A DNA stretch of 34,805 bases from Flavobacterium sp. Its GTDB lineage: Bacteria > Bacteroidota > Bacteroidia > Flavobacteriales > Flavobacteriaceae. Positions 1-7,817 of the stretch are shown here, in pieces. Below the pieces are notes generated by a model. The model searched no databases and was not told where the DNA came from. It was given only the letters and a program-made list of their open reading frames with translations. The position numbers and the translations under genes are program-made. Each line of letters begins with the position of its first letter. The stretch's first letter is position 1. The stretch covers positions 1-34,805 of the forward strand of contig JAAXJD010000090.1 in assembly GCA_012270005.1 (NCBI GenBank). Direction: 5' to 3'.

Positions 1-10
1 ATTGTAACGG

Positions 11-18
11 TATTTTTG
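11..18 (+). promoter_or_regulatory. TAnnTTTG promoter box upstream of methyltransferase
   Basis: TATTTTTG fits the Bacteroidota -7 consensus TAnnTTTG and lies about 98 bases before the chosen methyltransferase ATG. The matching -33 element would be outside the window, so it cannot be checked. Confidence 0.35.
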
Positions 19-115
19 TTTTTTTGTGCAAGGAGAAATAAATCATCTAATGTGTAATTACAATGTGAAATATTTTTTTAAATTAACTACTTTTGAACTC
101 AAAATTTATATAGTT

Positions 116-1090
116 ATGGAAAAGGTTAGGTTTATAGATTTGTTTTGCGGAATAGGAGGGTTTAGGGTTGCTATGGATGAAGCATGTGTTGAGAACGATT
201 TGCAGCCGGAGTGTGTTTTTTCATCAGATATAGACAAATATTGTCAAGATAGTTATGAAAATAATTTTGGACATAGACCTAGTGGAGATATTACTCAGGT
301 CAATCCTAAAGACATTCCAAACCACGATATTCTTTTTGCAGGCTTTCCTTGTCAGCCATTTAGTATAATTGGTCAAATGAAAGGTTTTGATGATACGAGA
401 GGTACATTATTTTTTCACATAGCTAATATCTTGAAAGAGAAAAATCCTAAAGCTTTCGTTCTTGAAAATGTAAAACAATTAGTAGGTCATAACGGAGGTC
501 AAACACTACAAGTTATCTTAAAGACTCTTAGAGATCTAGGATATCACGTGCAGTATGCAGTGTTAAACGCTTTAGATTATGGGTTACCTCAGAAGCGAGA
601 ACGCGTTATTATAGTAGGTCATAAGCAGCCTATTTTGTTTTCTTTTCCATCGCCTGTAAGGCCATTCAAGCCATTAGATGATATATTAGAAAGAAAAGTA
701 GATGCTAAACATTATGCGTCAGAATACATAAGACTTAAAAGAAAAGATGCTCATAAGTCAGCATATAAATTGTCTATTTGGCATGAGAATAAGTCTGGTA
801 ATATATGTTCTTATCCATATTCATGTGCTCTAAGAGCAGGAGCATCTTATAATTATTTATTGGTAAATGGAGAAAGAAGGTTAACACCAAGAGAGATGTT
901 TCGCTTACAAGGCTTTCCAGACACATATAAGATTTTAGATAATGATACTCAAGCGCGTAAACAAGCAGGGAATGCTGTTCCTGTAAATTTGGTAAAGGCT
1001 GTTATTTTAAAGCTTCTGCCTTATGTAGCTACAACAATGGATATGACTAGTGTTTTAAGAGAATATGAAAGTGACTATTATACTAAGTAA
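116..1090 (+). CDS. DNA (cytosine-5-)-methyltransferase of a type II R-M system
   Basis: This enzyme transfers a methyl group from S-adenosylmethionine to C5 of cytosine in a specific DNA site, protecting it from the partner nuclease. All main C5-MTase motifs are visible: motif I DLFCGIGGF (residues 8-16), motif IV GFPCQPFS with catalytic Cys79, motif VI ENV (117-119), motif VIII QKRERV (159-164) and motif X GNAV near the C-terminus. The length, 324 aa, is normal for the family. The ATG at 116 is chosen because motif I then begins at residue 8; an upstream in-frame start at 26 would add 30 unrelated residues. The stop codon overlaps the next start by one base, so the two genes are translationally coupled. 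It is AT-rich compared with the core genes that follow, which suggests acquisition. Recognition sequence cannot be read from the protein. Confidence 0.95.
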   Translation: MEKVRFIDLFCGIGGFRVAMDEACVENDLQPECVFSSDIDKYCQDSYENNFGHRPSGDITQVNPKDIPNHDILFAGFPCQPFSIIGQMKGFDDTRGTLFFHIANILKEKNPKAFVLENVKQLVGHNGGQTLQVILKTLRDLGYHVQYAVLNALDYGLPQKRERVIIVGHKQPILFSFPSPVRPFKPLDDILERKVDAKHYASEYIRLKRKDAHKSAYKLSIWHENKSGNICSYPYSCALRAGASYNYLLVNGERRLTPREMFRLQGFPDTYKILDNDTQARKQAGNAVPVNLVKAVILKLLPYVATTMDMTSVLREYESDYYTK

Positions 1091-1839
1091 TGGCTATGAA
1101 ATCACCAAAACTCCGAACAGTAGACAAATCTCTGCCACCTTTTTCGCTGAATAAATTTCCTTCCGACTTTCCTTACAAGCTAGGTAAAGAACTGGTTTAT
1201 TTGCTAGCTTCTAAGGGGAAGCCAATATTGGAAGGGCCTGAATGGGAGGCCATTTTTGCTCATTGTATAGGGGCTGATTGGAAACCCTCGAATGTAGGGT
1301 TAGATGATGTGGTGCTTGGAAACACAGCCTGGGGCGCTAAAACTGTTAAGCATAAGAAACCATCATCTCAAAAAAAAGTAAGATTAATTTCAGGAAGAAA
1401 TTCTCCTGTTTATTCCTATGGAGATACAATTGACACTAATGCAGATCCAAATAAAGTAGGAGAATCTATATTAGAGATATGGAATGAGAGAGTGTCAGCT
1501 GTGCGCGAAAAATTTCAGAATTTGAGAACAGTAGTTTTAGTTAAATCTGACGATTTAACTGAAGTGGTAGTTTTTGAATTTGATACCATAAGATATGATC
1601 CCGAATTGTTTGTCTGGGAATGGAATAAAAATGGCAATTTAGTAGGTTACGAGAAGTCAAAAAAAGAACATAGATTTACTTGGCAGCCACATGGATCCCA
1701 GTTTACCATTATTGAAAATATTTCTAACAAAAGTTTAGTGATTAGAGTTAAAAAACCTGATGCTTTAGATAAAGAAGACGTTTTGAGAACTTTAGGATTT
1801 GATAAATCTTGGGTTTCAGTGGAACATAAAGAAGGTTGA
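1090..1839 (+). CDS. Candidate type II restriction endonuclease
   Basis: A 249-aa protein directly behind the cytosine methyltransferase, with a stop/start overlap (TAATG). I do not recognise the family from sequence alone. The position, the size and a stretch resembling a PD-(D/E)XK core make a restriction endonuclease the best reading: Asp72-Asp73 are followed about ten residues later by WGAKTVK (81-87), where Lys84 or Lys87 could be the catalytic lysine. Glu49/Glu51 in EGPEWE could supply another metal ligand. No signal peptide or membrane segment is seen, as expected for a cytoplasmic nuclease. Base composition matches the methyltransferase, so both were probably acquired together. Function is inferred from context; the specificity should match the methyltransferase. 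Confidence 0.7.
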   Translation: MAMKSPKLRTVDKSLPPFSLNKFPSDFPYKLGKELVYLLASKGKPILEGPEWEAIFAHCIGADWKPSNVGLDDVVLGNTAWGAKTVKHKKPSSQKKVRLISGRNSPVYSYGDTIDTNADPNKVGESILEIWNERVSAVREKFQNLRTVVLVKSDDLTEVVVFEFDTIRYDPELFVWEWNKNGNLVGYEKSKKEHRFTWQPHGSQFTIIENISNKSLVIRVKKPDALDKEDVLRTLGFDKSWVSVEHKEG

Positions 1840-1860
1840 TAAATTGCTAATATAAACAAA

Positions 1861-1892
1861 AAAACCGCCCTTACGTTGTAAGAGCGGTTTTT
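1861..1892. terminator. Bidirectional intrinsic terminator
   Basis: AAAACCGC at 1861-1868 pairs with GCGGTTTT at 1884-1891, with an inner CTTAC/GTAAG stem and a GTT loop. A-rich and T-rich flanks fit termination of both the R-M operon and the convergent ribonuclease gene. Confidence 0.8.
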
Positions 1893-1893
1893 G

Positions 1894-3447
1894 TTATTCT
1901 GAAACAGCGTTTCCGTTGCTGTCATAAAAGTGGTATTCTAAATACGTGTAAGCGTCACGTGGTATTACTTTTATCCATTTTTTGTGCTCCATGAACCATT
2001 TTGCACGTATGGATGGGAAACCTTTTGTAAGGTAAGCGGCCACAAACGGGTGGGTATTAAGCACCAGTTTTTTGTGGTTCCGTATAATTCTTTCAAGGTC
2101 GGCCGATATTTTGTCTATTACCAGTATAGGGGCTTCTATTTCGCCGCTACCCATAGGGTTTTCCTCCCTGGTTTTTATTTTTACTTCAGGCCTCACCCTT
2201 TGCCGTGTAATTTGTATCAGGCCAAATTTACTCGGTGGCAGGATCTTGTGTTTTGCTTTATCGTCGCTCATTTCCTCTCTCAGGAAATCATACAGTTTTT
2301 TGCGGTTTTCCGGATTGTTCATGTCTATGAAATCCACCACTATAATCCCTCCCATATCCCTTAGTCGCAGCTGCCTTGCAATTTCGGCGGCGGCTATAAG
2401 GTTTACTTCAAGGGCGGTATCTTCCTGGCTTAGTGCCTTGTTAGAGCGGTTGCCACTGTTTACGTCTATAACGTGCAGGGCTTCGGTGTGTTCTATAATA
2501 AGATACGCGCCTTTGCTCATAGATACCGTTTTTCCAAAAGAGGTTTTTATTTGCCTTTCTATGTTGTATTTTTCAAATAGGGGCAAATCCCTGTTTTGGT
2601 AATGCTTTACGATATTCGCTTTTTGCGGGGCTATCTCCTGCAGATAGTCCTTCGTTGCGTAATAAAGGTCTTCGTCGTCTGCGTAAATACCGGTAAAGGT
2701 ATCGTTAAACACATCGCGGAGTATGGATGACACTTTATTTACTTCACCCAGCACTTTGCTGGGGTGGTGTGCGCCCTGTAGCCTTTTGCACATGGCGGTC
2801 CACTTGTCGGTCAGGTTCTGGAGGTCTCTGTCCAGTTCTGCCACTTTTTTGCCTTCGGCTACGGTACGCACTATAACGCCAAAACCTTTTGGCCTTATGC
2901 TTTGTACCAGCCTTTTAAGGCGGTCTTTTTCCTCTTTAGATTCTATCTTTTGCGATATGGAAATACGATCGCTAAACGGTACCAGCACCACATAGCGGCC
3001 AGCCAGGGAAAGCTCAGAGCTTATACGTGGGCCTTTAGTACTTATGGGCTCTTTCACCACCTGTACCAGTACGCTCTGGTTAGAGCTTAGTACATCGGCA
3101 ATGGCTCCGTTTTTGTCTATTTCCGGTTCAAAAGCAAAATTTTTAAGGGAATAGTCTTTTAATTTACCTGCGCTTACAAGTTTTATGAATTTCAGCAAAG
3201 AAGGGAGATTTGGACCCAGGTCGTGGTAATGTAAAAATGCGTCTTTTTCAAAGCCCACATTTACAAAGGCCGCGTTTAGCCCCGGTACCGGTTTACGTAT
3301 TTTTGCAATAAAAATATCGCCTACATTAAACTGGCTTTTGTCTTCCTTTTCTTTGTGTAATTCTATTAGTTTTCCATCTTTTAATAAGGCAAAATCTACC
3401 GCTTCAGAACCAGAACGGATAATAAGTTCTTTGTTCACGCTGTACAT
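1894..3447 (-). CDS. rng: Ribonuclease E/G family endoribonuclease
   Basis: An endoribonuclease that cleaves single-stranded RNA in rRNA maturation and mRNA decay. The 517-aa protein has an N-terminal S1-like RNA-binding region (about 35-130) and the RNase E/G catalytic signature VIDVNSGNRSN with Asp328, followed by the second acidic site VVDFID around Asp372/Asp375. These correspond to the two magnesium-binding aspartates of the family. The zinc-link motif of E. coli RNase E and G (CPxCxGxG) is absent: the equivalent region reads REENPMGSGE with no cysteines. It ends against a terminator shared with the R-M genes. A 370-base stretch with two large inverted repeats separates it from the small basic gene upstream. 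Function is secure; whether it behaves as E or G is not. Confidence 0.95.
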   Translation of the reverse strand: MYSVNKELIIRSGSEAVDFALLKDGKLIELHKEKEDKSQFNVGDIFIAKIRKPVPGLNAAFVNVGFEKDAFLHYHDLGPNLPSLLKFIKLVSAGKLKDYSLKNFAFEPEIDKNGAIADVLSSNQSVLVQVVKEPISTKGPRISSELSLAGRYVVLVPFSDRISISQKIESKEEKDRLKRLVQSIRPKGFGVIVRTVAEGKKVAELDRDLQNLTDKWTAMCKRLQGAHHPSKVLGEVNKVSSILRDVFNDTFTGIYADDEDLYYATKDYLQEIAPQKANIVKHYQNRDLPLFEKYNIERQIKTSFGKTVSMSKGAYLIIEHTEALHVIDVNSGNRSNKALSQEDTALEVNLIAAAEIARQLRLRDMGGIIVVDFIDMNNPENRKKLYDFLREEMSDDKAKHKILPPSKFGLIQITRQRVRPEVKIKTREENPMGSGEIEAPILVIDKISADLERIIRNHKKLVLNTHPFVAAYLTKGFPSIRAKWFMEHKKWIKVIPRDAYTYLEYHFYDSNGNAVSE

Positions 3448-3462
3448 TTTTATCTGTGTATT

Positions 3463-3533
3463 GTTTATGGTTTATTGTTTATGGTTTATGGTTGCTCACG
3501 GCAACTACAAACTACAAACTACAAACTACAAAC
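3463..3533. repeat. Heptamer-repeat imperfect inverted repeat (33-nt arms)
   Basis: The left arm is four 7-base units (GTTTATG, GTTTATT, GTTTATG, GTTTATG) plus GTTGC at 3463-3495. The right arm is GCAAC plus four TACAAAC units at 3501-3533. A 5-base loop (TCACG) separates them. Each GTTTATG/TACAAAC pair matches except one A/C mismatch and one G/T wobble, so the whole folds as a long hairpin just upstream of rng. Confidence 0.85.
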
Positions 3534-3582
3534 CGTATCCAGATGGATTAAACAATAGTTATACAGGCATTGTTGTACCCGG

Positions 3583-3666
3583 CGATTCAGTAATCAGCTT
3601 TCAGCTTTCAGCAATTAGCACCCCGGGGTGATTAAATCTGAAATCTGAAAGCTGAAATTAAATCTT
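3583..3666. repeat. Second large inverted repeat (CTTTCAG/CTGAAAG)
   Basis: CAGCTTTCAGCTTTCAG on the left (from about 3595) mirrors CTGAAATCTGAAAGCTG on the right (to about 3654), around a perfect central palindrome CACCCCGGGGTG at 3619-3630. The arms extend to GATT/AATC outside. It lies 50 bases from the heptamer hairpin in the same intergenic region and resembles REP-like intergenic elements. Confidence 0.8.
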
Positions 3667-3817
3667 TTTTCAATGAACTTTTTTTAAAGTAAGACCTAAA
3701 GGTAACAGATAATAAACGAAAAGACAAACTAAGGCAGGTGTTTTTCATCCTTGCTCCGGTGTGCCGGGTTAATTGTCTATCATCTTTAGTCCTTACAAAA
3801 GAAAACAGTAGTTTACT
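3667..3817. other. Rest of the long rng upstream region
   Basis: Together with the two inverted repeats this completes a 370-base stretch between the small basic gene and rng. I see no ORF in this part. It holds a short CCGG-TGTG-CCGG hairpin near 3755-3770 and may be a long 5' untranslated region of the ribonuclease gene. No exact TAnnTTTG box was found on the minus strand here. Confidence 0.4.
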
Positions 3818-3910
3818 CTACTTTATCTTCTTTTGAAGTGTTGATCTCGCTCTTTTGATTCGTGTGTTAGTTGCTACTTTTTGTCTTTGTCTTTTTTTAC
3901 GACTTGGCAT
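3818..3910 (-). CDS. Tiny basic AURKAIP1/COX24-like protein
   Basis: Thirty residues, beginning MPSRKKRQRQKVATNTRIKR, and too short for ordinary gene calling. Twelve of 30 residues are Lys or Arg. It closely resembles, from memory, the short Bacteroidota proteins annotated as AURKAIP1/COX24-domain (pattern MPSGKKRKRHKVATHKRKKR), which are related to the mitochondrial small-subunit protein mS38 and probably bind the ribosome. Here several conserved basic or His positions are Gln, Asn or Leu, so this copy is divergent. It lies 29 bases downstream of HU and upstream of rng on the same strand, and could be cotranscribed with both. A ribosome-associated role is inferred from the family only. Confidence 0.72.
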   Translation of the reverse strand: MPSRKKRQRQKVATNTRIKRARSTLQKKIK

Positions 3911-3939
3911 AATGTTTAAGGTTGTTTTTGGTTAATAAA

Positions 3940-4236
3940 TTAGTTTGCTTTTACTTCAGTATTCGTTTTTACGCCGTCTACAAATATCTTAGCAGGTTTA
4001 AATGCCGGAATGTTGTGGGCAGGTATCTTGATGGTTGTATTCTTAGAAATATTCCTTCCTGTTTTTTCAGCACGTGTTTTGATGATGAAGCTACCAAAAC
4101 CCCTTAGGTAAACGTTATCTCCGGTTTCAAGTGAAGCTTTTACTTCTTCCATGAAAGACTCAACTGTTGCCTGAACATCACCTTTCTCAAGTCCAAGTTT
4201 CTCCGAAATTTTCGCTACGATGTCTGCTTTCGTCAT
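3940..4236 (-). CDS. hup: HU/IHF-family nucleoid DNA-binding protein
   Basis: A small dimeric DNA-bending protein. At 98 aa it has the standard length, with the N-terminal helical pair (MTKADIVAKISEKLGL), the GFGSF signature after residue 45 and a beta-arm region with IPAHNIPAFKPAK, where the family normally has Arg-Asn-Pro at the arm tip. It is divergent from mutY, and the two share an intergenic region with a TAnnTTTG box facing each way. The small basic gene follows 29 bases downstream. HU is the likelier identity; IHF-like use cannot be excluded because flavobacteria carry several paralogues. Confidence 0.93.
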   Translation of the reverse strand: MTKADIVAKISEKLGLEKGDVQATVESFMEEVKASLETGDNVYLRGFGSFIIKTRAEKTGRNISKNTTIKIPAHNIPAFKPAKIFVDGVKTNTEVKAN

Positions 4237-4276
4237 TTTTTCTAGATTTTATTTTGTATGTATTTTTTTGAGTGTG

Positions 4277-4308
4277 CAAATATAACAATTAAAAAAACAA
4301 TTATTCAA
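4277..4308 (-). promoter_or_regulatory. Promoter of the HU gene
   Basis: On the minus strand TATATTTG (4284-4277) matches TAnnTTTG, and a TTG at 4308-4306 lies 21 bases upstream, fitting the -33 element. Confidence 0.55.
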
Positions 4309-4341
4309 GGTAATCTATTAAAATTTAATAACATAAACTTT

Positions 4342-4349
4342 TAATTTTG
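4342..4349 (+). promoter_or_regulatory. TAnnTTTG box of mutY operon
   Basis: TAATTTTG lies 17 bases before the mutY ATG and faces away from the HU promoter. Confidence 0.55.
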
Positions 4350-4366
4350 CAAACCATCCCATAACA

Positions 4367-5407
4367 ATGACATTTTCTAAGTTATTAATAGACTGGTACT
4401 TGCAAAACAGGCGCGACCTGCCTTGGCGCAAAACACCGCATCCGTACCCTGTGTGGCTATCTGAAATTATGCTGCAGCAAACACGTGTAGCACAGGGTCT
4501 TCCGTATTTTAACAAGTTTATAGCGGCATTTCCTACCGTGCAGGATATGGCTAATGCACCCGAAGAAAAGGTACTGCACCTGTGGCAGGGCCTGGGCTAT
4601 TACAGCCGCGCGCGTAACCTGCACGCTACTGCAAAAATGGTAGCCTTTGATCTCGGCGGAAGCTTCCCTGACAGCTATGCCGGGCTGCTTAAGCTTAAAG
4701 GGGTAGGCGATTATACTGCCGCCGCCATTGCCTCTATATGCTATGGCGAGGCCGTGCCTGTGGTAGATGGTAACGTGTACCGGGTACTATCGCGCTATTT
4801 TGGTATTACTACAGATATTTCTTCTTCGGGTGCCAAAAAAGAGTTTACCGCCCTTGCTGCATCACTTAAGCCATCCGGCCATGCCAGCGCGTTTAACCAG
4901 GCCATGATGGAATTTGGCGCCCTGCAGTGCGTACCGAAAAGTCCGGATTGTGCTGTATGCATATTTAATGATACCTGTGCGGCCTACGCCACAGGCCGGG
5001 TAGCCGAACTCCCTGTAAAGCTGAAAAAACAAAAGGTTACAGACCGTTACCTTAATTATATAGTGGTAAAAGATGCCGCCGGTAAATTACTGGTGCAGCG
5101 TAGAAGCGAAAAAGGTATTTGGCATGGCCTGTACCAGTTTCCACTGCTGGAAACACAGGAATTTGCATCAAATGAAGCTACGGTGCCGCTTATACAGTCG
5201 TTTGCGCAACTGGATTTTGTACCGGAACAAATAACCCTGCTTTCGCCAGAGGTGGTAATTCACAAGCTTTCGCATCAAAAACTGCATATACGCTTTTGGG
5301 AGGTTACTACCACGCTTACGCTTCAGGATGCTGTTGAACCTGAACGGCTTAAAAATATACCGCTGCCCATAGTGCTGCACAATTTTGCTACGCGGCATTG
5401 GCAGTAA
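4367..5407 (+). CDS. mutY: A/G-specific adenine DNA glycosylase MutY
   Basis: Removes adenine mispaired with 8-oxoguanine in base-excision repair. Visible features are the SEIMLQQTR segment with catalytic Glu33, the helix-hairpin-helix region LKGVGDYTAAAI (110-121), catalytic Asp134 in VVDGNVYRVLSR, and the four-cysteine [4Fe-4S] loop with Cys188, Cys195, Cys198 and Cys204 (C-x6-C-x2-C-x5-C). The C-terminal part (about 225-346) is the NUDIX-like 8-oxoG recognition domain. The length, 346 aa, is normal. It starts a plus-strand run mutY-ssb-gldE-gldD, an arrangement I recall from gliding flavobacteria. Confidence 0.97.
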   Translation: MTFSKLLIDWYLQNRRDLPWRKTPHPYPVWLSEIMLQQTRVAQGLPYFNKFIAAFPTVQDMANAPEEKVLHLWQGLGYYSRARNLHATAKMVAFDLGGSFPDSYAGLLKLKGVGDYTAAAIASICYGEAVPVVDGNVYRVLSRYFGITTDISSSGAKKEFTALAASLKPSGHASAFNQAMMEFGALQCVPKSPDCAVCIFNDTCAAYATGRVAELPVKLKKQKVTDRYLNYIVVKDAAGKLLVQRRSEKGIWHGLYQFPLLETQEFASNEATVPLIQSFAQLDFVPEQITLLSPEVVIHKLSHQKLHIRFWEVTTTLTLQDAVEPERLKNIPLPIVLHNFATRHWQ

Positions 5408-5455
5408 CGGTATTATTAAGTATATTTGGTATAAACACTCAAAACCGCAATACTA

Positions 5456-5896
5456 ATGAATGGTACGTTAAATAAAGTAATGCTCATAGGTCACCTGGGC
5501 GACGATGTAAAGTTGCACTATTTTGATGGAGGCAACTGCATAGGCCGTTTTCCGCTGGCTACTAATGAGGTTTATATTAATAAGCAAACAAACGAGCGTA
5601 TTGTTACTACCGAGTGGCATAACCTGGTAGTGCGCAATAAAGCGGCCGAGGTGTGCGAAAAATACCTGAGTAAAGGCGATAAAATATATATAGAAGGACG
5701 CATAAAGTCAAGGCAGTGGCAAGGCGAAGACGGTACCCCTAAGTATACTACAGAGATACAGGTTACAGAGTTTACGTTTCTTTCTACGAAAAAGGAATAC
5801 GACCCGGCTAAGGCGCCTCAGCAGGGTGCACCGGCAGCTGCTCCGCGGCCGGACTATGATGTTACCCTACCCGAGAACGACGACCTTCCGTTTTAA
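5456..5896 (+). CDS. ssb: Single-stranded DNA-binding protein
   Basis: Coats single-stranded DNA during replication and repair and recruits partners through its C-terminal tip. The 146-aa protein has an N-terminal OB fold (about 1-110, starting MNGTLNKVMLIGHLG), a short Pro/Ala-rich linker and the acidic tail ENDDLPF, which is the classical partner-binding tip. It sits 48 bases after mutY and 27 bases before gldE, so it is probably in the same transcript. No oddities. Confidence 0.96.
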   Translation: MNGTLNKVMLIGHLGDDVKLHYFDGGNCIGRFPLATNEVYINKQTNERIVTTEWHNLVVRNKAAEVCEKYLSKGDKIYIEGRIKSRQWQGEDGTPKYTTEIQVTEFTFLSTKKEYDPAKAPQQGAPAAAPRPDYDVTLPENDDLPF

Positions 5897-5923
5897 ACCC
5901 ATGTATAACCAATAGTTTTAGTT

Positions 5924-7225
5924 TTGGACGATCCCGGCCCCCAGACCATACTGGTAACTGACTTTAATCTTGTGGCGGTTTTTGCCACCGTTGTACTGTT
6001 GTTGTTTTTTTCGGCGGTGGTTAGTGCTGCCGAGGTTGCTTTGTTTTCGCTTTCGCCAGATGATATTGCTGCACTTCGCACAAAAAATATCCGTAAGGTA
6101 GGTATTATAGCCACACTTATAGAAACTCCACGAAAACTGCTGGCTACACTTTCTATTACAAACACCGTTATTAATGTTTCGGCTATTGTGCTGTTTTTTA
6201 GTGCCCAGCCTTTTTCGGGCTTGCCTTATGCATGGTTTAGTGTAGTAGCCGGAGTAGTTGTTATTACCGCGCTGGTACTGGTTTTTGGGCAAATGATACC
6301 TAAAGCGCTTGCGGTACGGCATACTAAAGCTGTGGCGCTGGCCTTATGTTTTCCGGTGTATGTGCTTAGCCGTATACTCAGCCCTATAACGGTACCGCTT
6401 CGTAACCTTATATTGTACATTAATAACCGCATTAACCTTGGCAAGCAGGATTTTGACATCGACAGGCTGTCGCAGGCGTTGGAACTAACCGACTACGGCG
6501 GTGCAAACCAGGAGGAACAACGCCTGCTTGAAGGTATTGTAAACTTTGGTACTACTGAGGCCAGCGAGGTAATGACGCCACGTATAGATGTTTTTGCCCT
6601 GCCTGTAACTACGCCTTACCGTCAGCTGCTGGGGCTGGTTATAGAATCGGGTTACAGCCGCATACCGGTATACCAAAATTCTATAGACCAGATAAAAGGA
6701 GTGCTGTTTTTAAAAGATTTGTTGCCCCACACGGCCGTGGAAGATTTTAACTGGCAGCAAATGCTGCGCGAGCCGCATTATGTACCTGAGTCTAAAAAGC
6801 TGGATGATTTGCTGCGCGAATTTCAGGGGATGAAACGCCACTTTGCGGTGGTTATAGATGAGTATGGCGATACTGCCGGTATTATTACCCTTGAAGATGT
6901 GCTGGAAGAAATAGTAGGCGATATAAGCGATGAGTTTGACGCCGGGGATGATGTGGTGTTTAGCCAGATAGATGATAACATATATCTGTTTGAAGGCAAA
7001 ATAAGCCTGAAGGATTTTTACCGGATAACCGGCATTGATGAGGAAATTTTTGAACAGGAGCGGGGAGAGGCCGATACGCTGGCCGGATTTTTAATAGAGT
7101 TAAACGGTAATTTTCCTGAAAAGGGACAGAAAATTAATTTTAATGGCAATATCTTTACCGCAGAATCTGTTGATAACAGAAGAATAAAACAAATTAAGGT
7201 TACCCTGCATGAAACGCATACATAA
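5924..7225 (+). CDS. gldE: Gliding motility-associated protein GldE (CNNM/CorC-type)
   Basis: A membrane protein tied to gliding motility in flavobacteria, partnered with the lipoprotein GldD. It has the CNNM/HlyC-CorC architecture: an N-terminal DUF21 membrane region with about four hydrophobic segments (roughly 12-165), two CBS domains (about 200-335) and a C-terminal CorC_HlyC domain (about 345-430). The start is a TTG: an in-frame stop lies 18 bases upstream and no ATG precedes the first membrane segment. The resulting N-terminus MDDPGP resembles the MDPDP start I recall in other GldE proteins. It overlaps gldD by 17 bases. Ion transport is possible by family, but the precise biochemical role is unknown. 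Confidence 0.9.
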   Translation: MDDPGPQTILVTDFNLVAVFATVVLLLFFSAVVSAAEVALFSLSPDDIAALRTKNIRKVGIIATLIETPRKLLATLSITNTVINVSAIVLFFSAQPFSGLPYAWFSVVAGVVVITALVLVFGQMIPKALAVRHTKAVALALCFPVYVLSRILSPITVPLRNLILYINNRINLGKQDFDIDRLSQALELTDYGGANQEEQRLLEGIVNFGTTEASEVMTPRIDVFALPVTTPYRQLLGLVIESGYSRIPVYQNSIDQIKGVLFLKDLLPHTAVEDFNWQQMLREPHYVPESKKLDDLLREFQGMKRHFAVVIDEYGDTAGIITLEDVLEEIVGDISDEFDAGDDVVFSQIDDNIYLFEGKISLKDFYRITGIDEEIFEQERGEADTLAGFLIELNGNFPEKGQKINFNGNIFTAESVDNRRIKQIKVTLHETHT

Positions 7226-7781
7226 GTTTTTAGCATTTTATATATTGGCAGCTGCCGCAACTTTTTTTACAGCCTGTGGTGGCGATACCAGCCCTAAGCC
7301 CGACGGTTTTTTAAGGCTCGATTATGAGCTTGGTAACAATATGCACTTTAATCAGGGGTGCCCGTTTACTTTTGACTATAACTCTTTTGCGCGTATAAAG
7401 GATAAAGGTAATTGCAACCTGCTTATAGAATATCCTAAAATGAAGGCTACGATTTACCTTACCTACAAACCGGTAAATAATAATCTTGACCTGCTAATAA
7501 AAGATGCTGAAAAGCTGACGTATGAGCACGTTATTAAAGCCGATAACATAAATACCCTGCCGTATATGAACAAAGACAGCAAGGTGTACGGAATGTTTTC
7601 GAGCGTGGGGGGTAATGCTGCTACTAATGCACAGTTTTATGTAACAGACAGCGTGCACCACTTTGTTACTGGGTCTATGTACTTTTATGCCAGGCCTAAT
7701 TTCGACTCTATAATGCCGGCTGCCGCATACATTAAGAATGATATGCAAAACCTGGTAGAGTCTATCCGCTGGAAAAAATAA
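7209..7781 (+). CDS. gldD: Gliding motility lipoprotein GldD
   Basis: A lipoprotein required for gliding, and in this phylum linked to the type IX secretion machinery. The 190-aa precursor begins with a positively charged and hydrophobic segment ending in FFTAC, a lipobox with lipidated Cys23, followed by GGD. The rest is a soluble domain of the family's usual size with no further membrane segment. It overlaps the end of gldE by 17 bases and ends the mutY-ssb-gldE-gldD run; the next gene is convergent. Confidence 0.93.
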   Translation: MKRIHKFLAFYILAAAATFFTACGGDTSPKPDGFLRLDYELGNNMHFNQGCPFTFDYNSFARIKDKGNCNLLIEYPKMKATIYLTYKPVNNNLDLLIKDAEKLTYEHVIKADNINTLPYMNKDSKVYGMFSSVGGNAATNAQFYVTDSVHHFVTGSMYFYARPNFDSIMPAAAYIKNDMQNLVESIRWKK

Positions 7782-7817
7782 TTGCTTTTAAAAGCGAGAA
7801 AGTTTAATGTAATGGTG

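Noticed and set aside
3463-3533. Short regular repeats as a possible CRISPR array
   Set aside because: Units are 7 bases with no spacers and form one hairpin; there are no cas genes nearby.
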